Numbered from the stretch's first letter, positions 12,482 to 25,833 are shown. The stretch is DNA of 64,000 nt from Prunus persica (GCF_000346465.2 NC_034014.1:25510305-25574304); one strand, 5' to 3'. The notes: generated by a model from the letters alone, not told the origin. Program-made: numbers and translations.

Positions 12482-13694
12482 TCACAACTCAAGAACTGAA
12501 GCATGGTGAATGCAGATAAACCATTTACCATCAATTCTCTCAAACACATTTGTTGCAAACTGTCCCCCCCAACTGCTACCCTTTGTCTTAACCAATTCCA
12601 CACAAGAAACATACCCTACATCCCCTATAACACGAACATTGACATCTTTCAGCTCAATCTCTAGCGGGAATTCATAGTTCGCCCATACATAGTCCCAGCT
12701 AGTCATAACATCTTCATAACCATATATCCCGCGTGCACCGGGGTGCACACAACAGACTTCTTTCCGGTTGGCCCAAAGGGCTTGCATGGCAGCCAGATCC
12801 CCAATCCTGAATGACTCATAAAATTGAGCATTTGCTGCTAAAACAGAAGTTGTACTATCTTGGCGCAGAAGTTTGAGGCTATCCCTAATTTGTGCTGCTT
12901 TAGCATAGTTCTCCTCTGCAATGGCAATGTCTAGATCACGCTCCAAGGTTTGCACATCCAATAAGATGCTTTCGCCACTTGCATTATCCTTTGAGTCATC
13001 GCCTTTCACATTACGTGGTCTTAATAACCGCAAACCAGAGGCCTGAATAGAGGATGCTGCACTGAAAAAGTACAGATTAGAAGTGTTCAAATGGATGGTA
13101 CATTGCACTCAAGGCTTTGATGATCATGTAACAGTCGAAACCTTACAATTTATGGGTAAATTCCTATCAGAGGTTTTCAAGATAAGCACTTAGATTACAA
13201 TGGCAAGGAAAATAAACTTACTGGGTCTTTCAGTCCGCAATTTGATACGACGATCCCCAGGCAAAAACTGATTTTTATTCCCCCTTCCAAACGTCTTTGC
13301 TACAACTAAATTGTATTGCTTTAAAGAAGGTGAAGAGAGATGATGAAGCATCCCGAAACTGTAATTGCAGGAACACGGCAAGCTGTAAAATTCCCTAAAA
13401 GAACCATTTCCCTAGAAAAATAAAGATCAAAATAAGTCCATATCACCTCAACTTGAAATGTAAGAAAGTAAACAACAATACAGGAAATAATTAACAAATT
13501 CAAGCATCTTCCATTCGTTTCTTTCATAACTTTCAAAAACCCAATCCGAATTTGAGATTTCCAACACTGTGAAATGGAAATTCAGAAAGAAAGTAAGCTT
13601 TTTTCATACAAAGATCACAACTTTAAAATATACATATACTCTAAAGCTTATCATAACTCACATTTAAGCAGTAACTAGATCCATGAAGCGCCAT
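12482..13694 (-). CDS. UVR-motif plus NTF2-like (SnoaL-type) protein, probably plastid-targeted
   Basis: Three exons (13694-13662, 13411-13222, 13056-12482) join in frame to 265 residues. The first ~75 residues are rich in Ser and basic residues and poor in acidic ones, as in a chloroplast transit peptide (MALHGSSYCLN, then GNGSFREFYSL). Residues ~108-141 form a UVR-type helical hairpin (LERDLDIAIAEENYAKAAQ). Residues ~145-262 are an NTF2-like fold of the SnoaL_3 type: FYESFRIGDLAAMQALWA, the VCCVHPGARGIYGYEDV segment, and C-terminal WGGQFATNVFERIDGKW. Such domains bind small ligands or act as assembly modules; no enzymatic activity can be read from it. The tiny first exon rests on a GTGAGT donor, a TTTTTCTAG acceptor and an unbroken frame. 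The promoter has telo-box and site II motifs typical of housekeeping or organelle genes. Confidence 0.88.
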
Positions 13695-13765
13695 GAATAA
13701 GAAGGAGAAGGTTTGCAATACAGCCCAGAAATTATATAACGAATAGGTCAGGGGTAAGGATAAGG

Positions 13766-13937
13766 ATTAGGGTTAGGGCTTTGAGCTGTCAGTCTCCTGC
13801 TAATAGTTACAGAACCTGTAGGAACTGAAAAATTAGGACCAGTGGAGGGCATTTGAGAAGACAAAACAAAATGGGCCTGATTCAATGGGCCGGCCCATAT
13901 TTTAGCAAGTTTAGGTCAACTTGGTTGGGCCTAGGCC
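13766..13937 (-). promoter_or_regulatory. Telo-box and site II (GGCCCA) promoter cluster
   Basis: Upstream of the minus-strand ATG at 13694 lies a telomere-like TTAGGGTTAGGG on the plus strand (13767-13778), which is a telo-box AACCCTAA on the gene strand. A run of TGGGCC/GGCCCA elements follows at 13871-13899 and 13923-13936. This pairing is known in plant promoters of ribosomal, cell-growth and organelle-protein genes (TCP and telo-box factors). Confidence 0.6.
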
Positions 13938-13939
13938 AA

Positions 13940-15890
13940 ACTTTGGACCTTCCAGAAAAGATGTCGTTTTCCTTCTCGAAATAAAGAAGAGACTCCTTCC
14001 AAGAAACTTCTAGGGACATATCGTACTTGTTGTAAAGGCTCAATCGTGTAGTGGTGTGGCTCCAAAACATTCCAAGATTGAAAAGATTTCTTAATGAACA
14101 AACAACAATACATGTGAATGTCCACCATTTTCCTTGTCAACGACAAATTGCACCCAAAAACAATAGCATAAGATTATTTCAAATCGCGTATCTCCAATAC
14201 TTTATTCTTCACTTTGTTTTTTGTTATTCTCTAGGAAATTTCAATTGCTCAAACTTACTTCGTTGACAACCAAGTTTTCTTGTTATTTTAAACTTCTAGG
14301 ACTTAAACCATATTTTCAGGGACGGACGGACTCAAGATTTTAAAATGAGATTGGCTAAATTTACTTTACGTTCAAACCTACTAAGTAGATAGAAAACTCA
14401 AATGAATTTCATTGATAACAAAAAAATATATATATACACCTATTCATGAGGAAATAGCTAGCATATTTAATAAAGTATAATATATTGAATAAGAAAGAAC
14501 ACCAAAATTAATTATAAATCCTATTTGATAATTAGTAACTCATAAATTGAAACTAATAAGCCCCAATTGCAAATCCTCAGTTGATAATTCATAAGTATCA
14601 ATTGCAAATCCCTAATTAATACTTTATAAACTCCCAAAAAAAAAAAAAAAACTCCGATTTTTCTTGTTATTTTAAACTTCTAAGGCGGGGGGAGACTTAA
14701 ACCATTTTCTCACATGGCATGTTTCATGGATTTTAAGACCTAAAAGAGTGCTTCGTAATCAAACTTTTTTCTATGTATATTTTGACCAAGCAATTAACTT
14801 GACTTGCTCAAACAAAAACAGAAAAATAATTGAATGGTGGGGGCTAATAAGAGCACGTTGGTCAACAGTTGGAAATTTGGTCCAAGGCAATTGAAATATT
14901 CAAGTTTTGTGAAAAGCCACTCTCCTCCGTACACCTAAAGACTTTGGTCAAAATTGGAAAGCTCTTGAAGGGTTTTCAAGGAGAAAATTATGAAGGGGAT
15001 CTGATAAAATCCGTGCACATTTTTTGACAGACCAATGGGATCTTCGGAAGGGCTGTGTGTGGTGTGGGCATGAAATGGGACTCTTAGAAAGGTTCAGACT
15101 GGTTCACGTAAACGTAACCCACAACGTTAGATTTGCAGAGTACGTAACACAGATTTTTGTATTGTGATAGTAAATTATTGACAAGTCATCAGATTTTGCA
15201 TGCAGCAACAAGAAGTGGTTTGTTCAGTGGTCCTGGTTTTATATAAGTCACGCTGACCCTTTCTTCCTTGGTTGCTGCCTGCCTGCTTATAGTTATTTTG
15301 ATGCCCCTCTGCACACAAAAAAGTCGATGACATAGAACAAATATTGTCCATTGAGCAAACATCAGTGAACTTGTCTAACAAGCCCTCCCAAAAATCCAGG
15401 ATTTATGAACTTGTCTAACAAGTATTCTATTTTATTTGAATGATTTTAATTCTTTACTTTTCGTTCATTTACTTACACATAAAGAATTAAAATTTTTGTG
15501 AATTTTATGTTAAAATCCATAATTAAATACTCTTAAAATAAGAAATCAAAAATAAATTAGAATAAAGTAGTTGATGCGATGTTTACAGTTGTTCATAAAC
15601 GCGCATAAAATAAGAGACTGCGAAACTCTAATACATTGGAATCGAGAGAGCCTATATGAAGGGATTGTTTTAAGCAGAAAAATGGCAAAAAAAGAGGGTT
15701 TGGTTTGGTTGGTGGGTAGAGCTTAGCTATTCATAGTGGCATGTATAATAAGTAAATAAACAAAACAAGAAATAATTAGAGATTCAGGATTGGAGAATGA
15801 GAACGGAGCAGTGGTGAGTGGGGAGAAGAAAAGAAGCGTATAGAGATGGGGAATCTTTTGGGTTTTGGCACGGAATGGAAGTAAAGATGT
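13940..15890. other. Intergenic, no gene seen
   Basis: AT-rich spacer. The stretch 'cttgttattttaaacttcta' plus 'acttaaaccat' occurs near 14278-14325 and again at 14662-14712, a short diverged duplication. No coding or RNA gene recognised. Confidence 0.5.
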
Positions 15891-15899
15891 AGGGAGGTC

Positions 15900-15922
15900 A
15901 TGTGACACGTCACGTGGAAGAA
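15900..15922. promoter_or_regulatory. ABRE/G-box-like ACGT cluster
   Basis: Reads GTGACACGTCACGTGG: two ACGT cores 6 bp apart, matching bZIP/ABRE-type sites. There is no convincing gene start next to it, so function is uncertain. Confidence 0.3.
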
Positions 15923-15960
15923 GCCGCCTTGGCCGTTTATTGTCTTCTGGTTGACTGCCT

Positions 15961-15962
<2 letters not shown>

Positions 15963-15996
<34 letters not shown>
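15963..15996. repeat. (TC)17 microsatellite
   Basis: An uninterrupted TC dinucleotide run of 34 bases. It generates spurious Ser/Leu and Arg/Glu ORFs on the two strands. Confidence 0.97.
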
Positions 15997-15999
<3 letters not shown>

Positions 16000-16001
<2 letters not shown>

Positions 16002-17640
16002 TCGCTGCATAACCCCTCCTTTAACCCAAACCACCTTTCACTCGTTGACCACCATTCACCAGTCCATTTTGTTGTGCCCCTCCTCGCGTTGCCCAAGTCA
16101 TTGACGGAACTACCCTTCTCCAGTAACTATCTTTTTGGTGATAATATTATTTGTTTTTTATTTTATCAAATAGGCCATACCCGTACTAATTTATTTTTTT
16201 TGTCGTTTGGCAGTAAATTATTTAACAACGCATAAAGGTGAGTGATGGGATTATGCTGCATAAAGTTATGCAATCATCCAATTCTACTGTGTGAAGTCAT
16301 TGCGGTGGATGAACTGAGATTTGCAAATAAACCAATTCTAGCCACCCAAATCAGTTTGAATTGATTCGCTGTGTTAGAATTGGCCTTTTGGTAGGTTTAA
16401 CTTTAAAATTTGAATTAAATTATTTATATCATGCTAATTAGCCACATTATTAATGATATATTTCACATTGCTAGAATCTACTTAAAATTGTACGTGTTCA
16501 ATTAAGTGTTACTTCTTTTCATCTTTTTTGTTTGTACCCCGTAATAATATTCATCTAGCAGCTTTGATGCTTCTTTCATTTTGAATGCAACACTTCATTT
16601 ACTTTCCTAATTTACGTCATCAGCTTCTTTTCTTCTTCCCCTGCCACAAGCAAGAAACAAAATTAATGTAAAAAAGCTTATTATAATATCCTCGAAATCA
16701 CAAAGCTCAGTGGGGAATCTACCTTTCCCTGTATAGGTGTACGTAGTTTACACAAAAAAGGTTAAAAGAAGTCGTTGGAAGAAGTTAATGGGTGACAAAA
16801 ATGCCGAGTCAGACAGACAACTCTGTGCTCTATAGACTATACAATGTAGCTGTAGCAATGCTATGTTCACCTCAAAATTAACCCCCGCCACCAATCAACA
16901 CCCTCCTCCCCTATTTGGCCTTGCCAGGGCGATCCCACGTGGCTTCCACGTGCTTTTGCTACTCTCATTATTACCACTCGTTTAGGAAAATTATTGAGTG
17001 GCATCCCAACACTTAATATTCAGTGTAATTAATTCACTTATATTATAACGTGTGTATATTTATTAAAACTATATTCTTTGATCGCACTTATTACAAGATG
17101 CATGCACACTTTATTTCATTTCCATATTTTCGAACTTTGAATTTTTTACATAAAATTGTTATTGATTTTGAATAATAAAATGAATAAAAATGGAAGTTTG
17201 AAATTTAAGGAGCGGACGAGGGAGTCTGTTATCCTCGTTTACGGAGCCCAAACGTGGGGGACCAGAGCTCGAGGGCATTATCGTAATCGAACCTGGAACT
17301 TTGACCTCATAAAACGATTAATTAAATAATTAACAAAAATAATAATTTCCTAAATCTGAATTTACGATAATTATATAAAAATTAATGCAGGCTAAGGCCG
17401 GACGATTGACCGCCTTCCTCCGCGGCCCGCACACTCTTCCCCATAGTAAAACTGTAATACAAAATTGCCGCCCTCTTTTATTTTATTTTATTTTCCTATT
17501 ATTAAAACAAAATATACAGTTATAATTTCGAGAACGAGAATATCTGCTTTTACCTCGTTTTCTCAAATTTAGTTTATAATTTTTTAAAATAAACAAATAA
17601 AAAAGATTTTACTGTTGAGAATAGTTAGCAAGGTTCAGTC
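16000..17640. other. Intergenic with paired G-boxes, no gene seen
   Basis: AT-rich spacer upstream of the IPC synthase gene. At 16935-16953 two CCACGTG sequences lie 10 bp apart, a double G-box, ~1.46 kb upstream of the ATG at 18410. No ORF with family resemblance. Confidence 0.45.
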
Positions 17641-17704
17641 ATCAGTTTCGCAGAGAGTAATAATAATAACAAGAGCGAGAGAGGGAATAAAGAGAAAGGG
17701 AGGG

Positions 17705-17821
17705 GAGAGAGAGAGAGAGAGAGAGAGGGGTCGGCCATTTGTAGAAAAATAAATAAAAAGGGGGGGCTTTTCTTTCTTTCGTTCTCCCTTTCTCTGTCTC
17801 AATCTCCTGTGTGAGAGTTTC

Positions 17822-17867
<46 letters not shown>

Positions 17868-18030
17868 GTTTTAAACATTTTAGTGTGGTTTTTGAATTGA
17901 ATTGAATTGAATCGTGCATCTCTTTCTCTGTCTCAACTGTCGCCCCCGTGTTCAACTCGCGTGGCTGGCCCAGCACTACCAGACACACACAGACAGACGA
18001 AGAAGCCAAACAGAGAGAGAGAGAGAGAAG
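17705..18030 (+). repeat. GA microsatellites in the presumed 5' leader of IPC synthase
   Basis: Three GA runs: 17705-17727, 17823-17864 (21 units) and about 18012-18028. All keep the same strand polarity upstream of the ATG at 18410. GA runs in plant 5' leaders are known binding sites of BASIC PENTACYSTEINE/GAGA-binding proteins. Whether all three are transcribed is unknown. Confidence 0.8.
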
Positions 18031-18338
18031 AGAGAGAATAAAAAAGCCTTTTGCTTTTCTTTTTCTTCCGTTTCCCGATTTATCAAATTGTACGCGTTAT
18101 TGGTCTCTCTCCGCTTGTAAAAAAGGCCTTTGGCTTTGGTGGTGCCTTCCACGCCTCCACTCAAACTCAGAGCCGCAGAAGAGCCCTTCAATCGCCTCAA
18201 CAATCAGATCTCCTGGGGTCTCAGTGGTGTCAATTCGCGGCTCTGATCCCCTTCACGAACCGCTCTAAACGACCGTGTTTTGTTCCTCTCCTTCTTCTTC
18301 CTCACATTTGATTCGATTTTGAAGGGTGCCCAGCAATC

Positions 18339-18413
18339 ATGTTGTTGACCTTGTGAAGTAATATGGAAGTTGTGGTTACACCAATAATAACAACAACAAC
18401 AACTAGAAGATGA
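18339..18413 (+). promoter_or_regulatory. Two uORFs in the IPC synthase leader
   Basis: uORF1 (18339-18356) is five codons and a TGA. uORF2 (18363-18413) is 16 codons, [16 protein letters not shown]. Its TGA overlaps the main start as ATGA (main ATG at 18410), a stop-start arrangement compatible with reinitiation. Both lie on the plausible mRNA, but no transcript data are available. Confidence 0.5.
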
Positions 18414-21400
18414 CGCTTTACATTGGTCGCGAGTCATCAAAGGTTTGCTCTTTTTCACTTTGCATTAATACCTTTTTTCTCTTTTTAAATTCAGAAACGC
18501 AAAAAAATTGCCTTTTTGTTGCTTATGAGTTATGACTGATGTGCTCCTTTTTCGTTTTTGTTTTGTATTTCTGATTTGAGAAGCTCTGGAAGAGAATTTG
18601 CGCTGAGGTCATCACCGAGATCAACCTCCTTGCCGCGAATTGGAAGTATCTTCTTGCCGGTCTTGTTTGTCAGGTGCTTCTTCTTCTTCGTCTTCTTCTT
18701 CTTTTCTCACTCTTAATTTCCAAAGCTCTTCACGTTCAATTACTCTTTTGGTTTTCAAACTTTTGGAGCTTCCAAATGAGCTTTGCTTACGGTGATGAAC
18801 AATGGGTCAACCAGCTTTTTCTGATTGAGAAAGTAGTTTACTATAGGCCTTTTCATTTTGAAGGCAAGAAAAAAGAAAGTTGAAAGTTGGTTCTGGTACA
18901 AGGTTAAGATCATGGTTCGACATTGTGCGAACTTTGAGAGAAGATGTATGCTTTTAAGCTTCAGAGGAAGTTACCATCAGTTTAGAAGCGTGTGACGGTT
19001 AAACAGCAGTTTTCTACTAAACAAATGCTACTATCGCCAATTTTATTTCATCTCCTAATTCAAGTGTGCAACTTGGGATGCATTGATACATCGGTGGTGC
19101 TAGTGAGGTTTTTGGATTTTGAAACTGATTCAGGCTTTCTTCACCTATTTGATGAATATGTTAATGGGTTTTTATCAATTTAAGTCCATCAGACTAGAAA
19201 AAGTTCTTTGTAAGCAGATATTTTGAACAACGTTGTTTTGTTTTGCTCTTTGTAATTTTCATTTTTTCCCCATGTTGTTAATTTATGTGAGCTTTATATT
19301 TCAAGTTCATCTCATTTGCAGTACATACATGGTCTAGCTGCTCGAGGAGTTCATTATATACATCGGCCAGGGCCAACACTACAGGATGCTGGCTTCTTTC
19401 TTCTTCCGGTTCGTAGCAATCAATTTTTGTTTCATCTGTGTAGTGTGAAATTGATCATGGGAAGTGCTTTCCTATATTCAATCCTGTGTGTTTGCTATAA
19501 TGAGTTTGGGTGTCTTTGTAGGAACTCGGGCAAGACAGAGCTTATATCAGTGAGACCCTGTTCAGCTTCATCTTTTTATCCTTTGTGTTGGTAAGGTTCT
19601 TCCGTGTTGTCTTTGTTATATTTCTTTCATCTCTATAACATAGTTACATGTGTCTCGTTCTGTTCAATTTAATTTCATGGGGATTGTAGTTGTGTATATA
19701 TTGGCATTGGCGACTGAATCTGCATGTTCGTGTGTCTTGAATTTGCTATTGATTCATCAAAGCAGTTCATAATTTTTGCCCTCCTTATTGGAATAGGCTT
19801 CTGTCAGCATCTCTTCTATGACACTAAAACTGATGTGCTTCGCGACTTACATTCATGATTAATTCTGTCAATTTGTTTAACTGACTGATTTCAGCTGCAG
19901 ATCATATGAATAACTGAAAATGTTGTGAAACAGTTTTTTTTTTTCCGCTTTTTATAGTTTCTTATTTAATAGCTTTTTATTTCCTTTAAAGTTTCAAAAG
20001 TTTGAGGGTGTTTTATGCAATACTATCTTTTAAAGTAAATCACTTGAACTTAACATGTTATCTGCTGTCCATGTTGGTTTTCATTTTATGGTTATTCCTT
20101 TTGAACTTTCTAGCCTGTCTTTTTCTTTGATTGATTAGCGTATGGTTTCAACTTATTTGCCCACTTGTATTCTGTTTATTCTCTGATAAGTTCCAGTTGT
20201 GCATTTCTGCTTTGCAGAAAAGTTTACATTATTTGTATTTCCCTTAATGTGGTGCATGTTCTGTTGCAGTGGACTTTTCATCCTTTCATTTTCAAGAGCA
20301 AAAAGATATACACAGTTCTACTATGGTGCAGGGTTCTAGCATTCTTAGTGGTAAGTAGTGATAATTTCCTTTTTGGTTTTTGATTTTTGATTTTTTACTT
20401 TAACTGATTTGAAATCTGGATTCATGCCGGTGTGATATATGAGAAGGATGAAATGGAAAGTTACCTCCAGTAACAGAATTTGAGAAGTTGGTTCTGTGAT
20501 AAACTTGGAATTCATTTTGTTTTATTATTTTGTTATTTACTTTTCTTTTACTTGTACCTGATTTGACAAACTCATGAGAGTTAATTTAGTTCTAATGGTT
20601 CATTTGATATTTGGAATTCTATTAGATTTCTTTTCTTGTTTTTTTCCGCTTTTAAGTCATGTCTTGAGTTTCTTCTTTTTGACGTGCTGCCTGAGAAAGA
20701 TAAGTCGTGAATTGAAACTTTTGTATGCAACAGAGAAAACAAGACTTCGCCATTTAACTTTTTCTGTGAACCGATGGTGACAAACAAACCCCTACTTTTT
20801 TTTCTGACAGTTTCTACTGTTTATTGCAGGCATCTCAATTTCTCCGGATTATCACATTCTATTCCACCCAGCTTCCTGGTCCAAATTACCATTGTCGTGA
20901 GGTAGGCTGATTGTTTAATTTCTTGATGTTGTTGTGTTCCCTATGATGTGGTGGAGTTTAATTTTTATTTACTTTTGAAATTTTCTTTATTGGTGCTGTG
21001 CAAAACTCTCTGTATGTTGTAGAAAGCTAAGAAGCTCTATTTTAATTGTGCAGGGTTCTAAACTTGCCAGGCTGCCTCCTCCGGATAGCGTATTTGAAGT
21101 CCTCTTGATCAATTGTAAGATATCTTGTTTTACTCAGATAATTTGGCATATTGCTTCTAGTATTACGGCTTTGTGCTGATTTTGATTTGCTAAAAATATG
21201 CAGTTCCGAGGGGTGTACTTTATGGTTGTGGTGATTTGATTTTCTCATCGCACATGATATTTAGTCTTGTCTTTGTGCGCACTTATCAGAAATACGGTAC
21301 ACAAAGGTAAACCTTAGCTTCTGAGTTTAACAACTTGTGACTGACATGAATTTTAAGTGCATTGTGTTTGGCTTACCTCTAAGATAAATTGGCTTCTGGG

Positions 21401-22139
21401 TTCTGCATAATAAAATTTGTATTTAATCTCTCTACCAATTCATTTTTCTAGATGTACATAGTCTTGAATGATTTAGAGTTGTCACTGCAGATTTATAAAG
21501 CAGTTAGCTTGGTTACTCGTTGTGATCCAGAGTTTCTTGATTGTGGCATCGCGCAAGCATTACACGGTTGACGTTGTTGTAGCATGGTATGAAGATTTTT
21601 GCATGCTTTCATGTTTACATTTGTTTTTAAGCAGATGAAAGTTTCCAAGTTATTTATTTGGTTGAATAATATGATTTCCTGCAGGTATACTGTTAATTTG
21701 GTTGTATTCTTTATTGACAAGAAATTGGCAGGTTAGGTTGTTTCCATTTGTTTTTTCTAATTTCTCCATATTTTTGGTTTGGTACCAATGAGCAGCGGTA
21801 CTAACATAGTTGTTATTGCAGAATTACCTGACCGGACAAATGGAGCTGCATCTCTCTTGTTACCCCTAAGTACGAAGGACAAAGATAGTAAGACCAAAGA
21901 AGAGAATCACAAGCTCTTGAATGGAATCTCCGGAGACCCTGCTGATAGGGTATAGCAAATCTGCACTTCTACAATTTGAATTTAGCAGTTCCATAGAAAT
22001 CAGCAGAGCATTTTGTGATATGGACTAGAATTTACAGTTTTTGCTGTTATTTATGCAGAGGCAAAGAACTCAAGTTAACGGCAAGACTCTGGACGAGGTA
22101 AACACAGTACATGTTGATGCTACAATGAACGGTGCATAG
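18410..22139 (+). CDS. IPCS: Inositolphosphorylceramide synthase (phosphatidylinositol:ceramide inositolphosphotransferase)
   Basis: Transfers phosphoinositol from phosphatidylinositol to ceramide, making inositolphosphorylceramide and diacylglycerol in the Golgi/TGN, the first step to GIPC sphingolipids. Twelve exons (18410-18442, 18584-18673, 19322-19408, 19522-19590, 20270-20350, 20830-20901, 21054-21114, 21204-21306, 21491-21586, 21685-21731, 21822-21949, 22059-22139) give 315 residues, close to Arabidopsis ERH1/IPCS2. Several hydrophobic segments fit a six-span membrane protein. The sphingomyelin-synthase-like triad is visible: His181 in [12 protein letters not shown], and His222 and Asp226 in [14 protein letters not shown]. 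The conserved loop ends [17 protein letters not shown] block. The hydrophilic C-terminal tail is cytosolic and variable. Two uORFs precede the start. Orthology to ERH1 is by recalled sequence and is strong. Confidence 0.96.
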
Positions 22140-25100
22140 AACAGAAGGGACGGTGCTGCAACAAGCAGACTTTTGTTGAATGGCTTATTGTCTATTAGGA
22201 CCCTGAGTTGAAATGAAAGGTTCTGTAACATGTGTGGATGGGTTCTGTGCTGGAGACATATATGACATGATTTGTATTCTAACGGAAATGGAATTTGGGT
22301 TACATAGTTTTCACATTTTGCAGTCCTGCTTGCGTTGTTCTACTTACAAGTTATAAGGACTTCATATGATCATCATCTAATACCCAGCATCAGCACATGC
22401 ACCATGGGACTTAGAAGTTACACGGAATTCTGTTTTTACCATGCAAGAGTTCCCTTTAAAATCAGTAGATCTAGCATGTCATAGCTTGATGAGAGAGGGA
22501 AGGGAGCACATGATTTGTGCTGTTGGTCCAAGTTAGTGCTTCCTTCCCGTCTATTTTCTATATACAGCTATTGCCCCACATTGTCTTGTAGACTGCAGTT
22601 TCCTTGTATGTATGGAACAGCACAAGATTTCTCATCCGGAAAGACCTCTCCTACAAAACTGAAACCTCACCTCACATGCCCTCTTCTCTTGTCACGTGGA
22701 GGGATGACGTGCCTCCCTGTCTTCTTTCTATCACAATCACATTACAAAACTTGGTTTTTTTTGGTTTTTTTTGGGGGGGGTGGGTGTGGAGGGGGAGGAC
22801 TTACTTGTGACGGGGATAGCATTATTCTGCTATCTCTGACCAATAACATAATGACACGTGAAAAAGTAATGCAATTCCCATTGTATGAGAGTTTCTTTCC
22901 AATGGGGTTTCTTTTATCACATATGTAATATTAATGCAGTCCAAGAAATTGGGTTTTCAGAAGGGAACCAATTTTAATTTCTGAAATTGTATTTCAAAAC
23001 TTGATTGCAGCCGTGCTGTCTTTGCTTTGTGATCACTACACAAATGCTGAAGGAGATTAGCTTATGCTGGTATCGTCTTAGATTGCCAATGCCTTTTGTT
23101 GAAAATGGGGGAAAAAAGGTTATGGTATAAAGTTGGCATCCTTGTGTACTTACACAACAATGCTTCACGAGTAAAAACTAATATCTTGATTACTAAACAA
23201 TTATATTCCATTATGGTGTCAAACAAAAAACCAGCTTTTGGGCATACCAGAGTCATATTATGGCATGCATCCGATGCATTGCACCGGATACTCACAGAAA
23301 AAAAAACAAAAAACCTATTAAACCCATTTTTGTGTGAGTTTTATGTGTTTGTATTAGTGTCGGACGAGTACAAAGCGACTCTACTTCATGATATACAGAC
23401 CCAAACATATAGAGGGGTGATTTGAATTTAACCCATCTAAATCAAGCTTTGACACCAATGCATCATTGCAAAACCAGATCTTTATCTTTGTCCTTTAATT
23501 ATTATGTTCTGTTGTTGGTTATATTTTAGTTTCAAATATATGCCCTTGGGATGGGCTGTATGCTGTATCTGTATTATCACAGCAAATTTTGCTTGCCCAT
23601 GTGAGCTTTCTGTTGACACTTGACAGCATAGAGAGAGGCCCCATATGTATAGCTGGGCCATCTTATGAGTTATATATGAGATGAGATGAGAGGCAGGATA
23701 AAGATGAGCAGCATATTGCCCCACTCTCCTCCATCACCAGAAAGCACGCTGCGCAATTTCAGCTGCAAAAGCTGGTCAATAAAGAGAGCAATTTTTTTGC
23801 CAAGTCTATTTGTGTGATCTATTTTATCATATGAGCCTTGTCAATGTCATGATTGAGGCATGTCTAAACTAAACTCTCTAAAAAACAAACCACTTTTCTC
23901 CTTTGATATGTTCTTTCTTTTTCATGTAAAAGAGGGTCCTCAAGACCCCCATATGGGTGCATGTTACACTGTGTCTACTTATAGCAACACTTGTCACACT
24001 GTCTGATCAAGCATGCTCTGTTTTTCTCTTTTCTTTTCTTTTTTCTTCTTCTACTAGCATATATGCTTGATATTCGTGGTTAATTTTTACCCGGGATTGG
24101 ACTTGTATTTGCTAAATTATGTGAAACAAGGGTAAAAAGTAAGAAATGATTCTCTCTCTATAAGTTGGAACTGTCACTCCTTCAAAACAGAGGAACCTTG
24201 TCAAGCCACACACTTTGTTTTTTTGCTTTTGTTTTTGTCTTGTACAGTATTTGATCTGTGTTGATGTTGAAGTTTCGTGCAAGAACAAGTTGGGATTGCA
24301 AACACATGGCTTCAGTGTATGGTGGGCAATGGCATGATCATAGGTTATTAGTATTTTCATTAACAACTTCATTAATAATTCATCATTATGCATAACTTTT
24401 CTATAACAGCAATCAACATCAAACTGTATATATTATATATAGAGGCCTTCTCTAGTAATCGTTCAGGTTTTAGGTTGTCTTTTAAGAATTACTCATGTAA
24501 AAAGATCAGCTAAATAATAAATTGTTTAGTCATTGAGTTATCCACATTTTCCCTCTTTTTTTCAAACACATTTTAAGTAACCAAACAACTTCCGATTTAG
24601 GTAATATTTTGCACGAATCTTGGTGACTTGAAATAAAACGATTACCTGTGTTGTAGGGTTCAGACCAAAAAAAAATAAACTATGTTGTAGGGTAAATAAC
24701 TACTTTCTGCTCGTCTTCCATTTCCCACATCTGAATTCCCTTGTCACCTTTCAAAACTAATACGATTAAATAGACTTCAACATTCATTAAAGCTACTTAA
24801 TTACCCTGAACCTCTGATACAGAACAGAAGTCACTATTGACACCCAAAAAAAACAAAACAGAAATCTATATGCATATAGTTTTAGTGCTCGAAATGATCA
24901 GGCTTTAATGGCCCTTTGGCAGCTGCTAAGTACTGCCATGCCTGTCCACTCAGTAAGAGGCCAGTTTAGGCATAAAAACACAGAGAGACCAATCAATTAG
25001 TCCAAATGTTGTCACCACCAACTGCCATCAATTGTTGTCAACATTCTTGTATTAGAATAATGAAGCCTGTTTTGTTTTTTTCCCCTGGGACCCCTTTCTG

Positions 25101-25780
25101 TCAAATTTGTGAAACTAGCATAAGCTGATGGGGACTAAACAGAAAAACACAATTAAATCCTAAGATCGATGTTAATGACGAGTGATTAATATAAAAAAAA
25201 ACCAAGAATTTAACACATCAATTCATCCAATTTGTTTTGTTTGACTTTGTTGACCTAACTCAAGAACAAAACGGCCATTTGATTTGACCACTAATCCACT
25301 CTTGAAGAAAAAGGAGAGAGAAAATGATGACTTTGCAGACCATCAAGAAAGTAGACAGAAAAAGGCCGTTTCCTTTTCATTCTGCAATTTTTTTCTTTCT
25401 TGGTGGGTTGCATTTTTTTTTGCATTTTGCAACACACACACACCCTCTGCCTCTGACACTCACACACCAAACGTGAAAGCACACATTCACACACACACAC
25501 ACACTGTGATTATAATGGCAATGTCCTTCAAATCAAAACAATAATAAACAAATAATAATACTCCCTTATTAATCTAAAGCACAAATTAAGAATATAATTT
25601 CAGTTTTATATTTTACTTTGTTACACTGAAGTTGATTTGAACTTACTGGTGGCTTAGCTATTACCCAGAGAGCAGAGAGAGCTGAAAGTCTGAAATGAAT
25701 CAACTTTGGATCCACAAAACTTCACTCTCTGCAAATTAAACTGAAGCTTCTGTGTCTGATTGATGTCCACCGACTGATCA
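22140..25780. other. Intergenic, no gene seen
   Basis: A 3.6-kb AT-rich spacer between IPC synthase and BSK5. It contains a T/G-rich tract at 22747-22794 and CA runs at 25430-25503. I found no coding exon with family resemblance, no tRNA and no clear transposon ends. The last ~300 bases hold the CT-rich leader of BSK5. Confidence 0.5.
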
Positions 25781-25833
25781 TTTGACTTTCCCACTCCCTC
25801 TCCACCGCTCGATCCCTCTCTTTCTCTCCTTCA

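Noticed and set aside
15723..16235. ORFs around the (TC)17 run
   Set aside because: Low-complexity translation only; no splice or domain support for a gene.
17642..18268. Several overlapping ORFs on both strands
   Set aside because: They are produced by the GA/CT microsatellites (Ser-Leu or Arg-Glu repeats) and disagree in frame with the IPC synthase start.
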